Shown here in pieces: positions 8,344 to 18,608 of a stretch of 64,000 bases of DNA. A program made the position numbers and the translations under genes. The stretch spans positions 2,108,001 to 2,172,000 of the forward strand of contig CP030759.1 in NCBI GenBank assembly GCA_003290465.1. The letters are read 5' to 3'. The DNA is from Candidatus Sumerlaea chitinivorans. GTDB lineage: Bacteria > Sumerlaeota > Sumerlaeia > Sumerlaeales > Sumerlaeaceae. The notes under the pieces were generated by a model. The model saw nothing but the letters and a program-made list of their open reading frames with translations. It had not been told where the DNA came from and ran no database searches. The first letter of the stretch is position 1. Every line of letters begins with the position of its first letter.

Positions 8344-9633
8344 TTAGCGCCCGATGCTCACGTACTCAAACCCGTACTTCTTGACGCGCTCGGGCTGATA
8401 AATATTTCGCCCGTCGAAGATAATCGGTTGCTTCATTTTTTCGCGCAGCTTGTCGAGGTTGAGCAGCTTGAATTCGTTCCAGTCCGTAACGATCACCACC
8501 GCATCCACGTTCTCGGCGGCATCGTAGGCGCTTTTGCAGAAGACGACATCTTGCAGGATCGCTTTTGCGTTTTCCATCGCCACCGGGTCGTACGCGCGAA
8601 TTTTTGCACCCCGTTGTTGGAGTCCACGAATCACCTCAAGGCTCTTGGCATCTCGCAGGTCATCGGTATTGGGCTTAAACGCGAGGCCAAGGATCCCAAA
8701 GGTTTTTCCTTCAACCCCACCCATCTTTTCTTCGATCCGACGCAAGAAGCGCGGAACACGATCCTCGTTAATAGCGATGACAGCGTCGAGAAGTGAGCTA
8801 TCTTCACCAAACTTGCGCGCGACGTGGCGCAGGCTCAGCGTATCCTTTGGGAAGCACGAACCACCGAATCCCAAGCCCGCCTGCAGGAACTCCATGCCGA
8901 TTCGCTTGTCGTAGCCCATGCCTTTCGCGACAAGCGTAACGTCCGCGCCCGCCCGCTCGCAGATATTCGCAATGGCGTTGATGAACGAAATCTTGGTCGC
9001 GAGGAAGGCATTCGAGGCATATTTGATCATCTCGGCGCTTTCCACGTCCGTGATGAGCATCGGAACTTCCAGCGGCGCGTACAGCTCGAGCAGTGCCATT
9101 GCTACGTGTTGGCTGGGTGCACCAATTACGATGCGATCCGGATGCATCGAGTCATACACCGCCGATCCTTCCTTGAGGAATTCCGGGTTGGAAACGACGT
9201 CGAAATCCACTTGTCGCCGACGGTGCTGCTCGACAATCCGCCGCACAAGGTCGCCGGTCCCGACGGGCACGGTGCTCTTGTTCACGATGATCTTATAGCT
9301 ATCCATGTTGTGGGCGATTTCGATGGCCGCGCTCTCCACTTGGCTCAGATCGGTTTCGCCATTATCCTTCGGGGGCGTTCCCACCGCGATAAAGATGACA
9401 AGTGAGCGGCGCACTCCCTCACCAATGTCCGTCGTGAAGCTAATACGGCCTTCCTCCATATTGCGCCGCACAATTTCTTCGAGTCCGGGTTCGTAGATGG
9501 GCATCTCGCCGCGCTGGAGACGCGCGATTTTTGACTCGTCTTTATCCACGCAAACCACTTCGTTGCCCAAGTCGGCAAAGGTGGCTCCCGTCACCAATCC
9601 AACGTAACCCGTACCGATGACACAAACGTTCAT
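8344..9633 (-). CDS. ugd: UDP-glucose 6-dehydrogenase
   Basis: 429 residues. It oxidises UDP-glucose to UDP-glucuronate with two NAD, feeding capsule, exopolysaccharide or LPS sugars. The N-terminal NAD loop is 'VIGTGYVGLVTG', 'NPEFLKEGSAVYD' and 'TDVESAEMIKYASNAFLATKISF' are diagnostic, and the catalytic cysteine is in 'GFGGSCFPKD' (near residue 260). The C-terminal 'GLAFKPNTDDLRDAKSL' matches the third domain. AAGGAAAG precedes the ATG. GDP-mannose dehydrogenase is a relative, but the spacing of motifs fits Ugd. Confidence 0.95.
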   Translation of the reverse strand: MNVCVIGTGYVGLVTGATFADLGNEVVCVDKDESKIARLQRGEMPIYEPGLEEIVRRNMEEGRISFTTDIGEGVRRSLVIFIAVGTPPKDNGETDLSQVESAAIEIAHNMDSYKIIVNKSTVPVGTGDLVRRIVEQHRRRQVDFDVVSNPEFLKEGSAVYDSMHPDRIVIGAPSQHVAMALLELYAPLEVPMLITDVESAEMIKYASNAFLATKISFINAIANICERAGADVTLVAKGMGYDKRIGMEFLQAGLGFGGSCFPKDTLSLRHVARKFGEDSSLLDAVIAINEDRVPRFLRRIEEKMGGVEGKTFGILGLAFKPNTDDLRDAKSLEVIRGLQQRGAKIRAYDPVAMENAKAILQDVVFCKSAYDAAENVDAVVIVTDWNEFKLLNLDKLREKMKQPIIFDGRNIYQPERVKKYGFEYVSIGR

Positions 9634-9864
9634 CTACGCTTTCCTTTCCTTACTCAATGCTCCGATCACTCATCCAAAACTTGCTGCCCGCGTTCTGCAC
9701 ATCCGGCGAGACTCGGACCTTTCTCGATGCACTCCACGCTCAGGGTCTGTTCGACGCGTTTGGGCAAATCAAGACGTAATCGCAATCCAGCCACGCAAGC
9801 GCCTGCAAGCATTATGTGAAGCTTTCCCACGGCGCCTCCCGTCCGAGAAAAACTTCCTCGAGAT

Positions 9865-12150
9865 CTACACACTCAGACGCTTCAGCCGAAGGCTGTTTGT
9901 GACCACGCTCACACTGCTCAGCGCCATCGCCGCGCTGGCAACCATCGGGTTCAACGTCCAACCCAACAGAGGGTAGAACAACCCTGCAGCCAGAGGAATG
10001 CACAAAACATTATAGAAAAATGCGAAGAAGAGGTTTTGCCAAATGATTCGGACGGTGGCATGAGAGAGCCGGATCGCTCGCGCCACAGAGCGCAAGCTCC
10101 CACCCACGAGCGTGACATCGCCAGCTTCCACCGCAATATCAGCTCCAGCCGCCAAGGCGAATCCCACATCCGCGCGCACAAGTGCCGGCGCGTCATTGAT
10201 ACCATCACCAACCATACCCACGCGCACACCGTTTTCCTGCAGGACAGCAATCCGATCCGCTTTTTCAGTCGGCAAAACTTCCGCGTAAAAATTCTTGATG
10301 CCCACTTCCTCAGCGATTGCCCGAGCACTGGCCACGCGGTCGCCTGTGATCATCCACAACTCGAGCCCCATTGAAGCAAGCTCTGCCACGGCGTCCCGCG
10401 AATCGGGTTTCAGTCGGTCCGCAAGAGCAACGACGCCAGCTAAACGTCCATTCACCGCCACGCCAACGGGCGACCAGCCCTCGGCCGCTGCCTTATCGAA
10501 GAGTTTCTCGTCTGAATCCAACACCACGCCCGACTGGCGCAAGAAAGCGGCCGAGCCGACGACCACTTCAATCCCACGCCCACGGGCCAACACGCCCAGA
10601 CCCGGCGTAGCCTGCACCTCTTCGGGCTCCGGAAGATTTCGTTTCGGGGCTGCCTTCAGGATGGCTTGGGCCAGCGGATGATCGGAGTACTTCTCCGCCC
10701 ATGCCGCCAGCTCGAGTACGATTTCCTCGGGTGTGCGCTTCTCGCGCGCGGGACTTCCGAAGAGCTCCGGGTGATCCGCAATGATCACGTTCACGACTTT
10801 TGGACGGCCTTCGGTCAGGGTCCCGGTCTTGTCGAGGACCAAGACGTTGAGCGTGTGAGCTTTCTCCAAGGCCTCGGCTTTGCGGAAAAGGATACCCATT
10901 TGCGCGGCGCGCCCCGTGGCCACCATCACCGCTGTGGGTGTGGCTAATCCCAGCGCGCAGGGGCATGCAATCAGGAGCACGGAAACAAAGGCGAGCACGC
11001 CGTGACCGATCATCGCTGGGCCACCCGCCACCCACCAGATCGTGAGTGCAAGAAGTGCGATCGCAAGGACCGTTGGCACGAAATACGCACTCACCTGATC
11101 CGCTAAGCGGGCGATGGGGGGTTTACTCATTTGGGCTTCGCGGACCAACCGTACCATCTGCGCCAACATCGTGTCCGAGCCAACCCGCTCAGCCCGCATG
11201 CGGATTCCGCCCGCGCCATTCAGTGTCCCGCCGATCACCCGGCTTCCCACTCCTTTCTCGACCGGGAGTGGCTCACCCGTGAAGAGCGACTCGTCCACCG
11301 TCGTCGTGCCGGAGAGAACGACGCCGTCCACCGGGATCATCTCGCCAGCCCGCACCACCACCTCGTCGCCCACGCGGACCTCGGCGATCGGGATCTCAAC
11401 CTCAACGCCATCGCGGACAACGCGCGCCAATTTCGGCGAGCGCGAAAGAAGTGCCCGAACGGCATCGCCGGTATGCACACGCGCCCGCTCCTCCAGTAAG
11501 CGGCCGAGCAACACGAACACGGTGATCAGACTTGCGGATTCAAAATACGTGTGGGGGGTCACTCCAAGAGCACGCCACCATTGCGGCATCACTACCGCTG
11601 CCACACTGTAGAGGTAGGCTGTACCCGTGCCAAGCGCCACGAGCACATTCATATCCGGCGATCGTGAGCGCAATGCTTTGAATGCACCCACGAAAAAACC
11701 CCGGCCCGCCCAGAGAACAACTGGACTAGCCAAACCGATGAGCAGCCAGTCACGATAAGGAAATCGGAGGTGCGCCATTTCCACCCCCACAATCGGCAGG
11801 GACAAAAGAATTGCTGCAATGAGCTCGTACTTGCGAGCACGCCAACGTCGTCGCTCAGCTTCTGACATATCGAGAGGCTGCGCGTCCGTGCTTGGCTCGA
11901 CCACTTCATAACCAAGATCGCGGATCCGCTGCTTAAGTACTTCGCGTGCTACCTTGCCTGGTTGAAAGCAAATCCCCACTTCGCGAGTGGCCAAATTGAC
12001 CTGAACGGACTCGACTCCTTCGAGTTCACCCACTCCCCGTTCAATCCGCCGCACGCACGAGGCACAGTGGATTCCATCCACTCGCCAAGTCACGGATGTT
12101 GTGGAGCCTTTGGATTGATCGTGGCCAGCGATGCGCGTTTCCTCCTTCAT
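9865..12150 (-). CDS. copA: Cu(+)-exporting P1B-type ATPase
   Basis: 761 residues. One N-terminal HMA domain has the metal site C29-A-S-C32. The membrane metal site is CPC at 396-398, the phosphorylated Asp is D440 in DKTGT, the actuator TGE is near 290, and '[10 protein letters not shown]' lies in the P domain. The final helices carry '[23 protein letters not shown]', the Met/Ser pattern of Cu(I) pumps. The protein should pump cytosolic copper out across the inner membrane. Its ATG overlaps the stop of the upstream ABC exporter (ATGA), placing it last in a MarR-ABC-CopA operon. No CueR or CopZ is nearby. Confidence 0.95.
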   Translation of the reverse strand: MKEETRIAGHDQSKGSTTSVTWRVDGIHCASCVRRIERGVGELEGVESVQVNLATREVGICFQPGKVAREVLKQRIRDLGYEVVEPSTDAQPLDMSEAERRRWRARKYELIAAILLSLPIVGVEMAHLRFPYRDWLLIGLASPVVLWAGRGFFVGAFKALRSRSPDMNVLVALGTGTAYLYSVAAVVMPQWWRALGVTPHTYFESASLITVFVLLGRLLEERARVHTGDAVRALLSRSPKLARVVRDGVEVEIPIAEVRVGDEVVVRAGEMIPVDGVVLSGTTTVDESLFTGEPLPVEKGVGSRVIGGTLNGAGGIRMRAERVGSDTMLAQMVRLVREAQMSKPPIARLADQVSAYFVPTVLAIALLALTIWWVAGGPAMIGHGVLAFVSVLLIACPCALGLATPTAVMVATGRAAQMGILFRKAEALEKAHTLNVLVLDKTGTLTEGRPKVVNVIIADHPELFGSPAREKRTPEEIVLELAAWAEKYSDHPLAQAILKAAPKRNLPEPEEVQATPGLGVLARGRGIEVVVGSAAFLRQSGVVLDSDEKLFDKAAAEGWSPVGVAVNGRLAGVVALADRLKPDSRDAVAELASMGLELWMITGDRVASARAIAEEVGIKNFYAEVLPTEKADRIAVLQENGVRVGMVGDGINDAPALVRADVGFALAAGADIAVEAGDVTLVGGSLRSVARAIRLSHATVRIIWQNLFFAFFYNVLCIPLAAGLFYPLLGWTLNPMVASAAMALSSVSVVTNSLRLKRLSV

Positions 12151-13910
12151 CCTACTTCCCGCTCCAAGCTATCAGCTAATTGCTGCTTCTCATACAATCG
12201 CGCATACAGCCCCCCTAACGCAAGCAAAGCCTCATGGTTTCCTTGCTCGACAATCTCTCCGCCATCGAGCACAATGATATTGTCGCAGTGCATCACCGCG
12301 GAGATGCGGTGCGCGATCACGATGGTGGTGCGCTGACGCATGATTTCGCGAAGCGACTCGATGATGCGCGCTTCGGTTTCCGTGTCCACCGCCGACAGTG
12401 CATCGTCGAGGATGAGTATCTCCGGATCGCGCAGAATGGCCCGCGCCAGCGCAGTTCGCTGCTTCTGCCCACCGGACAAATTAATGCCACGCTCCCCAAG
12501 CATTGTGTCGTAGCCGTGGGGGAACTGCTCGATCTCGTGCGCAATGTGGGCCAGTCGTGCGACTTCGATGATTTGCTCGCGAGTCGCCGTAGGCGCCCCG
12601 AAGGCTATGTTATTCGCGATCGTATCGCTGAAAAGGAAAGGTTCCTGAAACACAATCCCGAGGCGCTTGCGAAGCTCCGTGGCGGGAATTTCACACACGT
12701 CCGCTCCCCCAACAAAAAGCTGACCGGGGGGTGTTGGGTATATCTTTGCGATCAATAACGCAAGAGTGGATTTGCCACTGCCAGTTGGTCCCACGACTCC
12801 CAACGAAGAGCCCGCTGGGACTTTAAGCGTAATGCCCCGTAGAGCAGGCGGACGATCCGGAGTATAGCGAAACGTCAGGTTGCGAAACTCCACCGAGGAG
12901 TCCTGAGGCAAGGAGACTCGTCCGGCACGAGACCCTAACGCAGGGTCATCCTCCAACACCATCACCTCGCGGATGCGTTCCATAGAGGCGGCGCCCCGCT
13001 GCAGCAAGCTCACCGTCCAGCCAAACGCCATCATCGGCCAGAACAACATGAGCTGAATCAGCGAAAACTCCACAAGGCGTCCGACGGTGATTCGCCCCGT
13101 TACCACGTGGCTCGCACCGGCCCAGAGGAGGACGACCACTGCCACACCCGCAATCGTGTGCAACATTGGGAAGAAGGCGGATTGAATCTTCGCAAGGCTC
13201 ATATTCCGCCGCACGTACTCATCGTTGAGCTGATCGAAAAGACGGATTTGAGGCTCCTCTTGGCAAAAGGCTTTTACCACCCGTACCCCAGCAAGGTTTT
13301 CTTGGACCATCGCGCTAATCACCGAATAATGATCCTGAACCCGCCGAAAACGCTGATGGATTCGGTTCCCGTAATAGTTGACGACAAATGGCAGCGCGGC
13401 CATAGGAAGCATCGCCACAACTGTCAGAAGAGGATCGATGCGAAGCATTTGAAAGATCGCGATTGGAAAGAGGATGGCAGAGTTGGAAAACTGCAAAACC
13501 CCAGGCCCCAGCACCATCCGCACCGCTTCCACGTCATTCGTGACTTTGCTAATTAAATCCCCTGTCCGCTGGTGATCGTAGTAGCTCGGAGGCAGCCGGA
13601 GTAGCTTTTCATAGATGTCGTTACGAAAGCGGTATTCGATATCGCGCGAGGCCCCCACAATGAGCAATCGCATGAAAAGACGACACACAGCCAAGATCAG
13701 AGTAAAGCCAACAACCCACAAGGCGTAGTTGACAAAATCCCGAGCGTTCGCGCTTCCCAGCTTGATGGCGTCTGAGGCCTGCCCCACCACCGCGGCAACG
13801 CGGACCTGATAGTAGTTTGCTCCCACCAAAAGCAGGACGCCACCCGTGATACGCCACCAGTGCTTCCGCAGGTAAGGTCGCAAACCATGATAGAGGCTTG
13901 AGTAGGCCAT
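12147..13910 (-). CDS. ABC exporter, fused permease-ATPase (MdlB/LmrA-like)
   Basis: 587 residues in the half-transporter arrangement: six transmembrane helices over residues 15-310, then the ATPase. Walker A is GPTGSGKST (374-382), signature LSGGQ (479-483), Walker B ILILDD (497-502), H-loop H534. It should work as a homodimer or with an unseen partner to export lipids or drugs. It lies about 100 nt downstream of the MarR regulator and overlaps copA by 4 nt, so control by the MarR protein is likely. The substrate is not predictable. Confidence 0.92.
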   Translation of the reverse strand: MAYSSLYHGLRPYLRKHWWRITGGVLLLVGANYYQVRVAAVVGQASDAIKLGSANARDFVNYALWVVGFTLILAVCRLFMRLLIVGASRDIEYRFRNDIYEKLLRLPPSYYDHQRTGDLISKVTNDVEAVRMVLGPGVLQFSNSAILFPIAIFQMLRIDPLLTVVAMLPMAALPFVVNYYGNRIHQRFRRVQDHYSVISAMVQENLAGVRVVKAFCQEEPQIRLFDQLNDEYVRRNMSLAKIQSAFFPMLHTIAGVAVVVLLWAGASHVVTGRITVGRLVEFSLIQLMLFWPMMAFGWTVSLLQRGAASMERIREVMVLEDDPALGSRAGRVSLPQDSSVEFRNLTFRYTPDRPPALRGITLKVPAGSSLGVVGPTGSGKSTLALLIAKIYPTPPGQLFVGGADVCEIPATELRKRLGIVFQEPFLFSDTIANNIAFGAPTATREQIIEVARLAHIAHEIEQFPHGYDTMLGERGINLSGGQKQRTALARAILRDPEILILDDALSAVDTETEARIIESLREIMRQRTTIVIAHRISAVMHCDNIIVLDGGEIVEQGNHEALLALGGLYARLYEKQQLADSLEREVG

Positions 13911-14011
13911 GACGTGTTAGTTAGCCAGCCAATTGGATGCAAAAGTCGTGACGCAAATCCACCGCCCATTCCCACGGCGCTCCATCCCCCTTCCAGACCC
14001 CACCTTCTTCC

Positions 14012-14458
14012 TCACCGGGTTTCAATGAGGGTGAGTAAGTCATAAATGCTACGGAAGTGCTCCACAAGCGCGGTTCGTTCTTCAGGAGTGAGTTTTTCCA
14101 ACACGTCCCGCAAGCGGCGCTCATGGACGGAATTCATTGAAGCGATCATTTTTCGCCCCTTCTCGGTGAGCGCAATCCGCACCACACGCCGGTCGTTGGG
14201 TTCCGAATGGCGCTCCACAAGTCCCGCCTCCACAAGACGATCCACCACTGCAGTGGCCGCAGGTAAAGTCACTCCGCTTAGGCGTGCGATTTCGGACATT
14301 CGCTGCGGGCCGTTCAGGTCCAAGATATACAGCAGCCGCTTCTGGGCCACCGTCATTTCATCCGCTTCCGGCGAATGGTACGGCCCAATGAAGATCTTGG
14401 CCAAAACCCTCAAGAAGAGGCAATTTAGCGCTTCAAGTTCTCGTGCATTGACTTCCAC
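14012..14458 (-). CDS. MarR-family transcriptional regulator
   Basis: 148 residues, usual MarR length. The winged helix includes 'MSEIARLSGVTLPAATAVVDRLVEAGLVERHSEPNDRRVVRIALTEKG', the recognition helix and the wing with the conserved DxR/R. It starts at a GTG (14458) with no strong ribosome site, so the exact start is uncertain. It lies first in a minus-strand run with the ABC exporter and copA, the common layout of a MarR repressor controlling an efflux pump. It would bind a palindrome in the 14459-14699 promoter region; no clear operator was found by eye. Confidence 0.9.
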   Translation of the reverse strand: MEVNARELEALNCLFLRVLAKIFIGPYHSPEADEMTVAQKRLLYILDLNGPQRMSEIARLSGVTLPAATAVVDRLVEAGLVERHSEPNDRRVVRIALTEKGRKMIASMNSVHERRLRDVLEKLTPEERTALVEHFRSIYDLLTLIETR

Positions 14459-14699
14459 GTCTTATTCAAGACACCGCGAGGGGCGAATTATTTTGACAGA
14501 AGCCCTTTTCTCGGTCCAACCCCTTCTGGGAATTTCGTGGAGCCCAAATCCTGACCGCCGAGCCGCAACCGTGCGTAGGTGCAATAGGCCCAAATTCGAG
14601 AGTCTCCGCCGAAAGGGGCTTGCGGTTGTCAAACACTCCAACTCGCTTCTTCCCATGCGAGCAACTGCTGACTACGTACCTGCGGACCGTGCACGCGCT

Positions 14700-15764
14700 A
14701 TGAAACGATTCCCTCACCTCGCTTGGATCCTCGCATTCACTATGTGGCTGTCGGCTTTTGCTCCTTGCCACTATGCGGCATCCGTTCACGAAGGGGAGAA
14801 AAGCGTGCAGCAGGAAATCGCCGCTCGGCTTTTGGCGGTCCTTGTGAGCGGGACAACTCTCACTCCCGCTGACGAAACAAAGACCAGCGCCCCCTTCCCT
14901 GCAAGTCGTGGCCAAGCAGAGTACTTACTGGAAACTGCAGCACTCGCCATGTTGCCAGAGGTGGCTACGAAGGTGAATGCGCGCGGAACAATCGAATCGC
15001 GCGTCCGCCAAGCGGCCAGCTTCGGAGCTCCCCCGCCCCCTCACAAAACCACGGAGACTTCAACAGGCCAAAGCTTGGTGCGAAGTGGCTGCCTAAAAAT
15101 TCCGCAGGAAGTGGCAACGCTGTTGCTGCTCCGAGTCCTGCAACGCTCGCAGCACACCGACGTTGGCAAACAGCTCATCCCGGCTGCCACGCATGCCATT
15201 CGCAAAGCGGAAGATCGCCTCGCGACGTCGGATCTCGTCGTGATGGAAAGCAAAAGCGAGTGGGCCGAGCTCGTCGAGAACGCGCTTTGGTACGTCGCAC
15301 TCTTTGAATCCGTTGGTTCCTTGCGCCAACTGGGCCGGAGCGAAGAAGCGAGGCGTGCTCTGAAACTTGCAGAAAGGCTGCATGCCGCCATTGAACGGAA
15401 CTTCTGGGTTTCAGAAAGCCGTCACTATGCCAGTGTGGTCGTGACGACCCCCTCGCTACAGGCCATAGGCCGATCTCCGGACCTGCGCCCACAGTTGGTA
15501 GCCATCGCGCTTTTACCTTCCAATTCCTCGTTGCGCGGGCTTTTTTCTGAGATTTGGGAAGCGCATGCGGATCTTCCCTCTTCCGCGACCACGCCGCGAC
15601 AGCTTGAGCTTCTTGCATGGTTCGCAGTCGCCGCCCACGCCGCTGGCGAAAGTTCAGCATGGGAGGAGATACTGGTGCGCATCGCAGCGTCCCCAATCGA
15701 GGAAGCTGTGAGGCAGTGCCCAGCGCTGGCTTGGCTCATCGCCCGGGCATGTTTTCCAACATAG
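14700..15764 (+). CDS. Secreted protein of unknown function
   Basis: 354 residues from the ATG at 14700, which directly begins a signal peptide (MKRFPHLAWILAFTMWLSAFA, cut near residue 25); an ATG at 14655 is in frame. The mature protein is alpha-helical and Ala/Ser-rich without recognised catalytic motifs. The stretch 'AERLHAAIERNFWVSESRHYAS' near residue 235 recalls the helix-loop of (alpha/alpha)6-barrel glycosidases such as amylo-alpha-1,6-glucosidases, but the rest does not support that firmly. It ends 4 nt before the convergent amrS stop. Confidence 0.7.
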   Translation: MKRFPHLAWILAFTMWLSAFAPCHYAASVHEGEKSVQQEIAARLLAVLVSGTTLTPADETKTSAPFPASRGQAEYLLETAALAMLPEVATKVNARGTIESRVRQAASFGAPPPPHKTTETSTGQSLVRSGCLKIPQEVATLLLLRVLQRSQHTDVGKQLIPAATHAIRKAEDRLATSDLVVMESKSEWAELVENALWYVALFESVGSLRQLGRSEEARRALKLAERLHAAIERNFWVSESRHYASVVVTTPSLQAIGRSPDLRPQLVAIALLPSNSSLRGLFSEIWEAHADLPSSATTPRQLELLAWFAVAAHAAGESSAWEEILVRIAASPIEEAVRQCPALAWLIARACFPT

Positions 15765-15768
15765 ACGC

Positions 15769-16833
15769 TTAGGCCCAAATTCCCGCGACCTCAAAGCCGC
15801 AATTCGGGCAAGAACCGGACTCGCCCAACTGGTTCTCGAGCACTGTAAAGCCGTAGCGATGCACCAGTACGGTCTTGCACTGTGGACATCTTGTATTTTC
15901 AAAGTCCCCCACGCGGCCCGGGAGGTTGCCCGCATACACGTATCGCAAGCCCTCCTCGCGGGCAAGGTTCGCCGCGGCCAACAGTTGGCGCGCCGTGGTC
16001 GGTGGCGTGTCCGTCATTTGGTAATCGGGATGGAATGCCGTGACGTGCCACGGAATATCCGGTGAGATGCCAACAAGGAAATTGACGATCTCCCTGAGCT
16101 CGTCGGGCGAATCGTTGAAGCCCGGCACCAAGAGGGTGACGACCTCCACCCAGATTCGTTTCTCATGCAGAAGTCGGATGGTTTCCAATACTGGCTCGAG
16201 ACGGCCTCCCAGACGTCGATAATTCTCCTCCCGCATGCTCTTGAGGTCCACCTTCATCCCATCGAGTGTCGGCGCAAGATAGCTGAGGACCTCAGGCGTG
16301 GCGAACCCATTCGAGACATAAGTGCACTTCAGCCCCTTCGTTTTGGCTAAACGAAAGACCTCCGCTGCCCACTCCGTCGTAATGAGGGGCTCGTTGTATG
16401 TGCTCGTGACCACCTGAGCCCCATGGCGAAGGGCAAGCGCTACGATCTCGTCGGGGGACAGCTCGCGAATGGGCGCCATAGCTGCTGGATCTCGGAGAGT
16501 TTGGCTTGTGAGCCAATTCTGGCAATACGAGCAGCGGAAATTGCATCCCAGCATTCCGAAACTCAAGGCATCCGATCCCGGCAGCAGATGGAAAAAGGGC
16601 TTTTTTTCGATGGGATCCACGTTAAGTCCTGCCACGTATCCGTGCGGGACACGCAACGTTTGGCCATCGTGGAAACGCACTTTGCACACCCCACTCATTC
16701 CGGCCCCAATCAGACAGCGGTGTGCACACGCCAAGCATCGAATCTTGCCGCTCGGATGCGATGCGGTCAGTTCTGCGGCGGCAGGGGCAGTGTACTGCTC
16801 GAGGATCTCCTTCAACTTGGCTGTATTCGCCAT
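15769..16833 (-). CDS. amrS: AmmeMemoRadiSam-system radical SAM enzyme
   Basis: 354 residues. The radical-SAM CxxxCxxC is C97, C101, C104 (CNFRCSYC). A Cys cluster precedes it (C33, C36, C40, C50), as in the AmrS/PflA-like family, and the C-terminus holds a further zinc-ribbon pair (CPQC near residue 315 and CPNC near 345). 'TSTYNEPLITTEWA' and 'MKVDLKSMREENYRRLGG' are typical of pyruvate formate-lyase activase-like members. GAGGTGG precedes the ATG. The other AmmeMemoRadiSam components (AMMECR1, Memo) are absent from the window. The family's physiological reaction is not established. Confidence 0.88.
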   Translation of the reverse strand: MANTAKLKEILEQYTAPAAAELTASHPSGKIRCLACAHRCLIGAGMSGVCKVRFHDGQTLRVPHGYVAGLNVDPIEKKPFFHLLPGSDALSFGMLGCNFRCSYCQNWLTSQTLRDPAAMAPIRELSPDEIVALALRHGAQVVTSTYNEPLITTEWAAEVFRLAKTKGLKCTYVSNGFATPEVLSYLAPTLDGMKVDLKSMREENYRRLGGRLEPVLETIRLLHEKRIWVEVVTLLVPGFNDSPDELREIVNFLVGISPDIPWHVTAFHPDYQMTDTPPTTARQLLAAANLAREEGLRYVYAGNLPGRVGDFENTRCPQCKTVLVHRYGFTVLENQLGESGSCPNCGFEVAGIWA

Positions 16834-16986
16834 ACACGCCCACCTCGCTTTCCACTGATAGACTACCCATAAACCATGCGGTTGTTTTCACCGGCCATCT
16901 GCGCCAGCGAGAGGCGCCCTACCCGCCGCTGGCGGTCACAAAATGCGACGCCACTCGAATCGAAGCGATATATCCTAAATAGGGCG

Positions 16987-18516
16987 ATGCTTTCCCAAAG
17001 TACAAATCCAATCCAAGCATGGCTGAGCTCCGTGGCTGCCGCGATCCGTGCGCGACTTATGCATTACGATCCGCGGTTGCCACGAACAGTTGCATTTCTC
17101 CCTGCGTCCGCGGAAACTTTGCATGGAATGGACACCCAACGCCATGCTGCCCGCCCGGACGAAGCTCAAGAGGTCCGGCAGTGGCTTCATGAAATTCAGA
17201 AGCGGGCGATTCTCCCGCTAAAGTGGACGATTTTCGTGGTGGCAGCAGCATTTTGGGCACTAGGCCGCCCTCAGTTCTGGCCACCACCTGTGGAAGTCTT
17301 TGCGCTATTTGTCTTGTATTTTCTTGCGAATGCGGGCGAGAGCTACCTGCTGCTTTTCTCACGAGTCGCGCCGCGTCAGATTCGTCCCCTCTGCGTCGTC
17401 TCCTACGCAGTGGACGTCGCGTTTGTCGCATGCCTTGTCTGGTTCGATTCGGTCCGATTTGCACGCACGAGTGCCGCCCCCACCGATTTTTACATCCTCT
17501 TTTTCATTGTGGTCCTTCGCAGTTTCGTCCTGTTTCGCTCAGGATGGGCCAGCTTGCTCGTCAACGGCGTGATCGGCCTCGTTTTCGCAGCCACCCTATT
17601 AGCTCAAGAGAATACGACCCCCATGGACACATTCCGGAACCATGCCATCCGGGTCGTCTTCTTCTGGATCGTCATCTTGATGTCGGCATTCATCGCCCAC
17701 CTCCTGCACCTCCAGAATAAGGAGTTGATGCGGGCCCGCGAAAACCTACTGCGAAGCGAAAACCTTGCTCTGCTGGGACAACTGGCAGCCGGAGTTGCCC
17801 ACGAGGTGAACAATCCCATCGGCATCATCTCTGCGTACGCTGAATATCTGAAGAAACGTTTTCCTGAAAACGATCCGCACCACGAGGATCTTGAGGCAAT
17901 CCACCGCGAGGCCCAGCGCTGCAAGGGGATTGTGGAAGGGCTTCTGGACTTTGCGCGGACGGCTCCCCCGCATGTAGGGCCGACCGATCTCGCGCCGCTT
18001 CTAAGCGGGACACTCAGCCTCATTGCCCACGCGGACACCTCACAGACCCCACGCATAGAGCAACGGCTTGCGCCAGACCTTGCACCCGTGCTTGCCGATG
18101 CAAATCAACTCCGCCAAGCCCTTCTGAATTTGCTACTCAACGCACAGCAAGCGTGCGGCAACACGGCGGGACTGATTACCATTGAAGCCGAGAACCTGCC
18201 CGACGAGCAGGCCGTGCGTCTAACGATCACCGACAACGGCTGTGGGATTGCACCCGAAGACCTTCCGCACGTTTTTACGCCCTTTTTTAGCCGCAAGCCG
18301 ACGGGCACGGGCTTGGGCCTTGCGATCACCCGCCGCATCATCGAGGAGCACGGCGGACGCATTGCCCTGCGCAGCGAATTTGGCAAAGGAACCAGCGTAG
18401 AGGTCATTCTGCCAGCGGCTGTGCGTCTTCGAACAGGGAAACAATCGTCGGGGAAGCTCCGACGTGTCGGAACTGGAACCGAGACGCCCCCTCCCTCGTC
18501 TCAGCCCTCTGCCTGA
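16987..18516 (+). CDS. Membrane sensor histidine kinase, orphan
   Basis: 509 residues from the ATG at 16987; the upstream open frame to 16876 overlaps the divergent amrS promoter. About six transmembrane helices lie between residues 80 and 245 with no large periplasmic sensor, suggesting sensing within the membrane. The phospho-accepting His is H272 in 'LAAGVAHEVNNPIG'. 'NLLLNAQQA' is the N box, 'DNGCGIAPED' G1, 'FFSRKPTGTGLGLAI' the F and G2 boxes. The NtrB-like H box suggests an NtrC-type partner, but no response regulator adjoins it. The last 35 residues are Pro/Ser/Gly-rich and probably disordered. Confidence 0.92.
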   Translation: MLSQSTNPIQAWLSSVAAAIRARLMHYDPRLPRTVAFLPASAETLHGMDTQRHAARPDEAQEVRQWLHEIQKRAILPLKWTIFVVAAAFWALGRPQFWPPPVEVFALFVLYFLANAGESYLLLFSRVAPRQIRPLCVVSYAVDVAFVACLVWFDSVRFARTSAAPTDFYILFFIVVLRSFVLFRSGWASLLVNGVIGLVFAATLLAQENTTPMDTFRNHAIRVVFFWIVILMSAFIAHLLHLQNKELMRARENLLRSENLALLGQLAAGVAHEVNNPIGIISAYAEYLKKRFPENDPHHEDLEAIHREAQRCKGIVEGLLDFARTAPPHVGPTDLAPLLSGTLSLIAHADTSQTPRIEQRLAPDLAPVLADANQLRQALLNLLLNAQQACGNTAGLITIEAENLPDEQAVRLTITDNGCGIAPEDLPHVFTPFFSRKPTGTGLGLAITRRIIEEHGGRIALRSEFGKGTSVEVILPAAVRLRTGKQSSGKLRRVGTGTETPPPSSQPSA

Positions 18517-18608
18517 GTCGGAACCAAATTCGCAGTGCCAACAGGGGCCACATTGCCCAGCAGGGGCATCTACCCCCTTCCCTGATGAAAATGGACTGTT
18601 ACCGCCCC

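Noticed and set aside
9666-9872. 68-codon minus-strand frame in the gap between copA and ugd
   Set aside because: It begins inside copA, has no ribosome site and no recognisable features; the 231-bp gap is better treated as leader for ugd.
14046-14699. Upstream extension of the secreted unknown
   Set aside because: It is antisense to marR and the signal peptide begins only at 14700.
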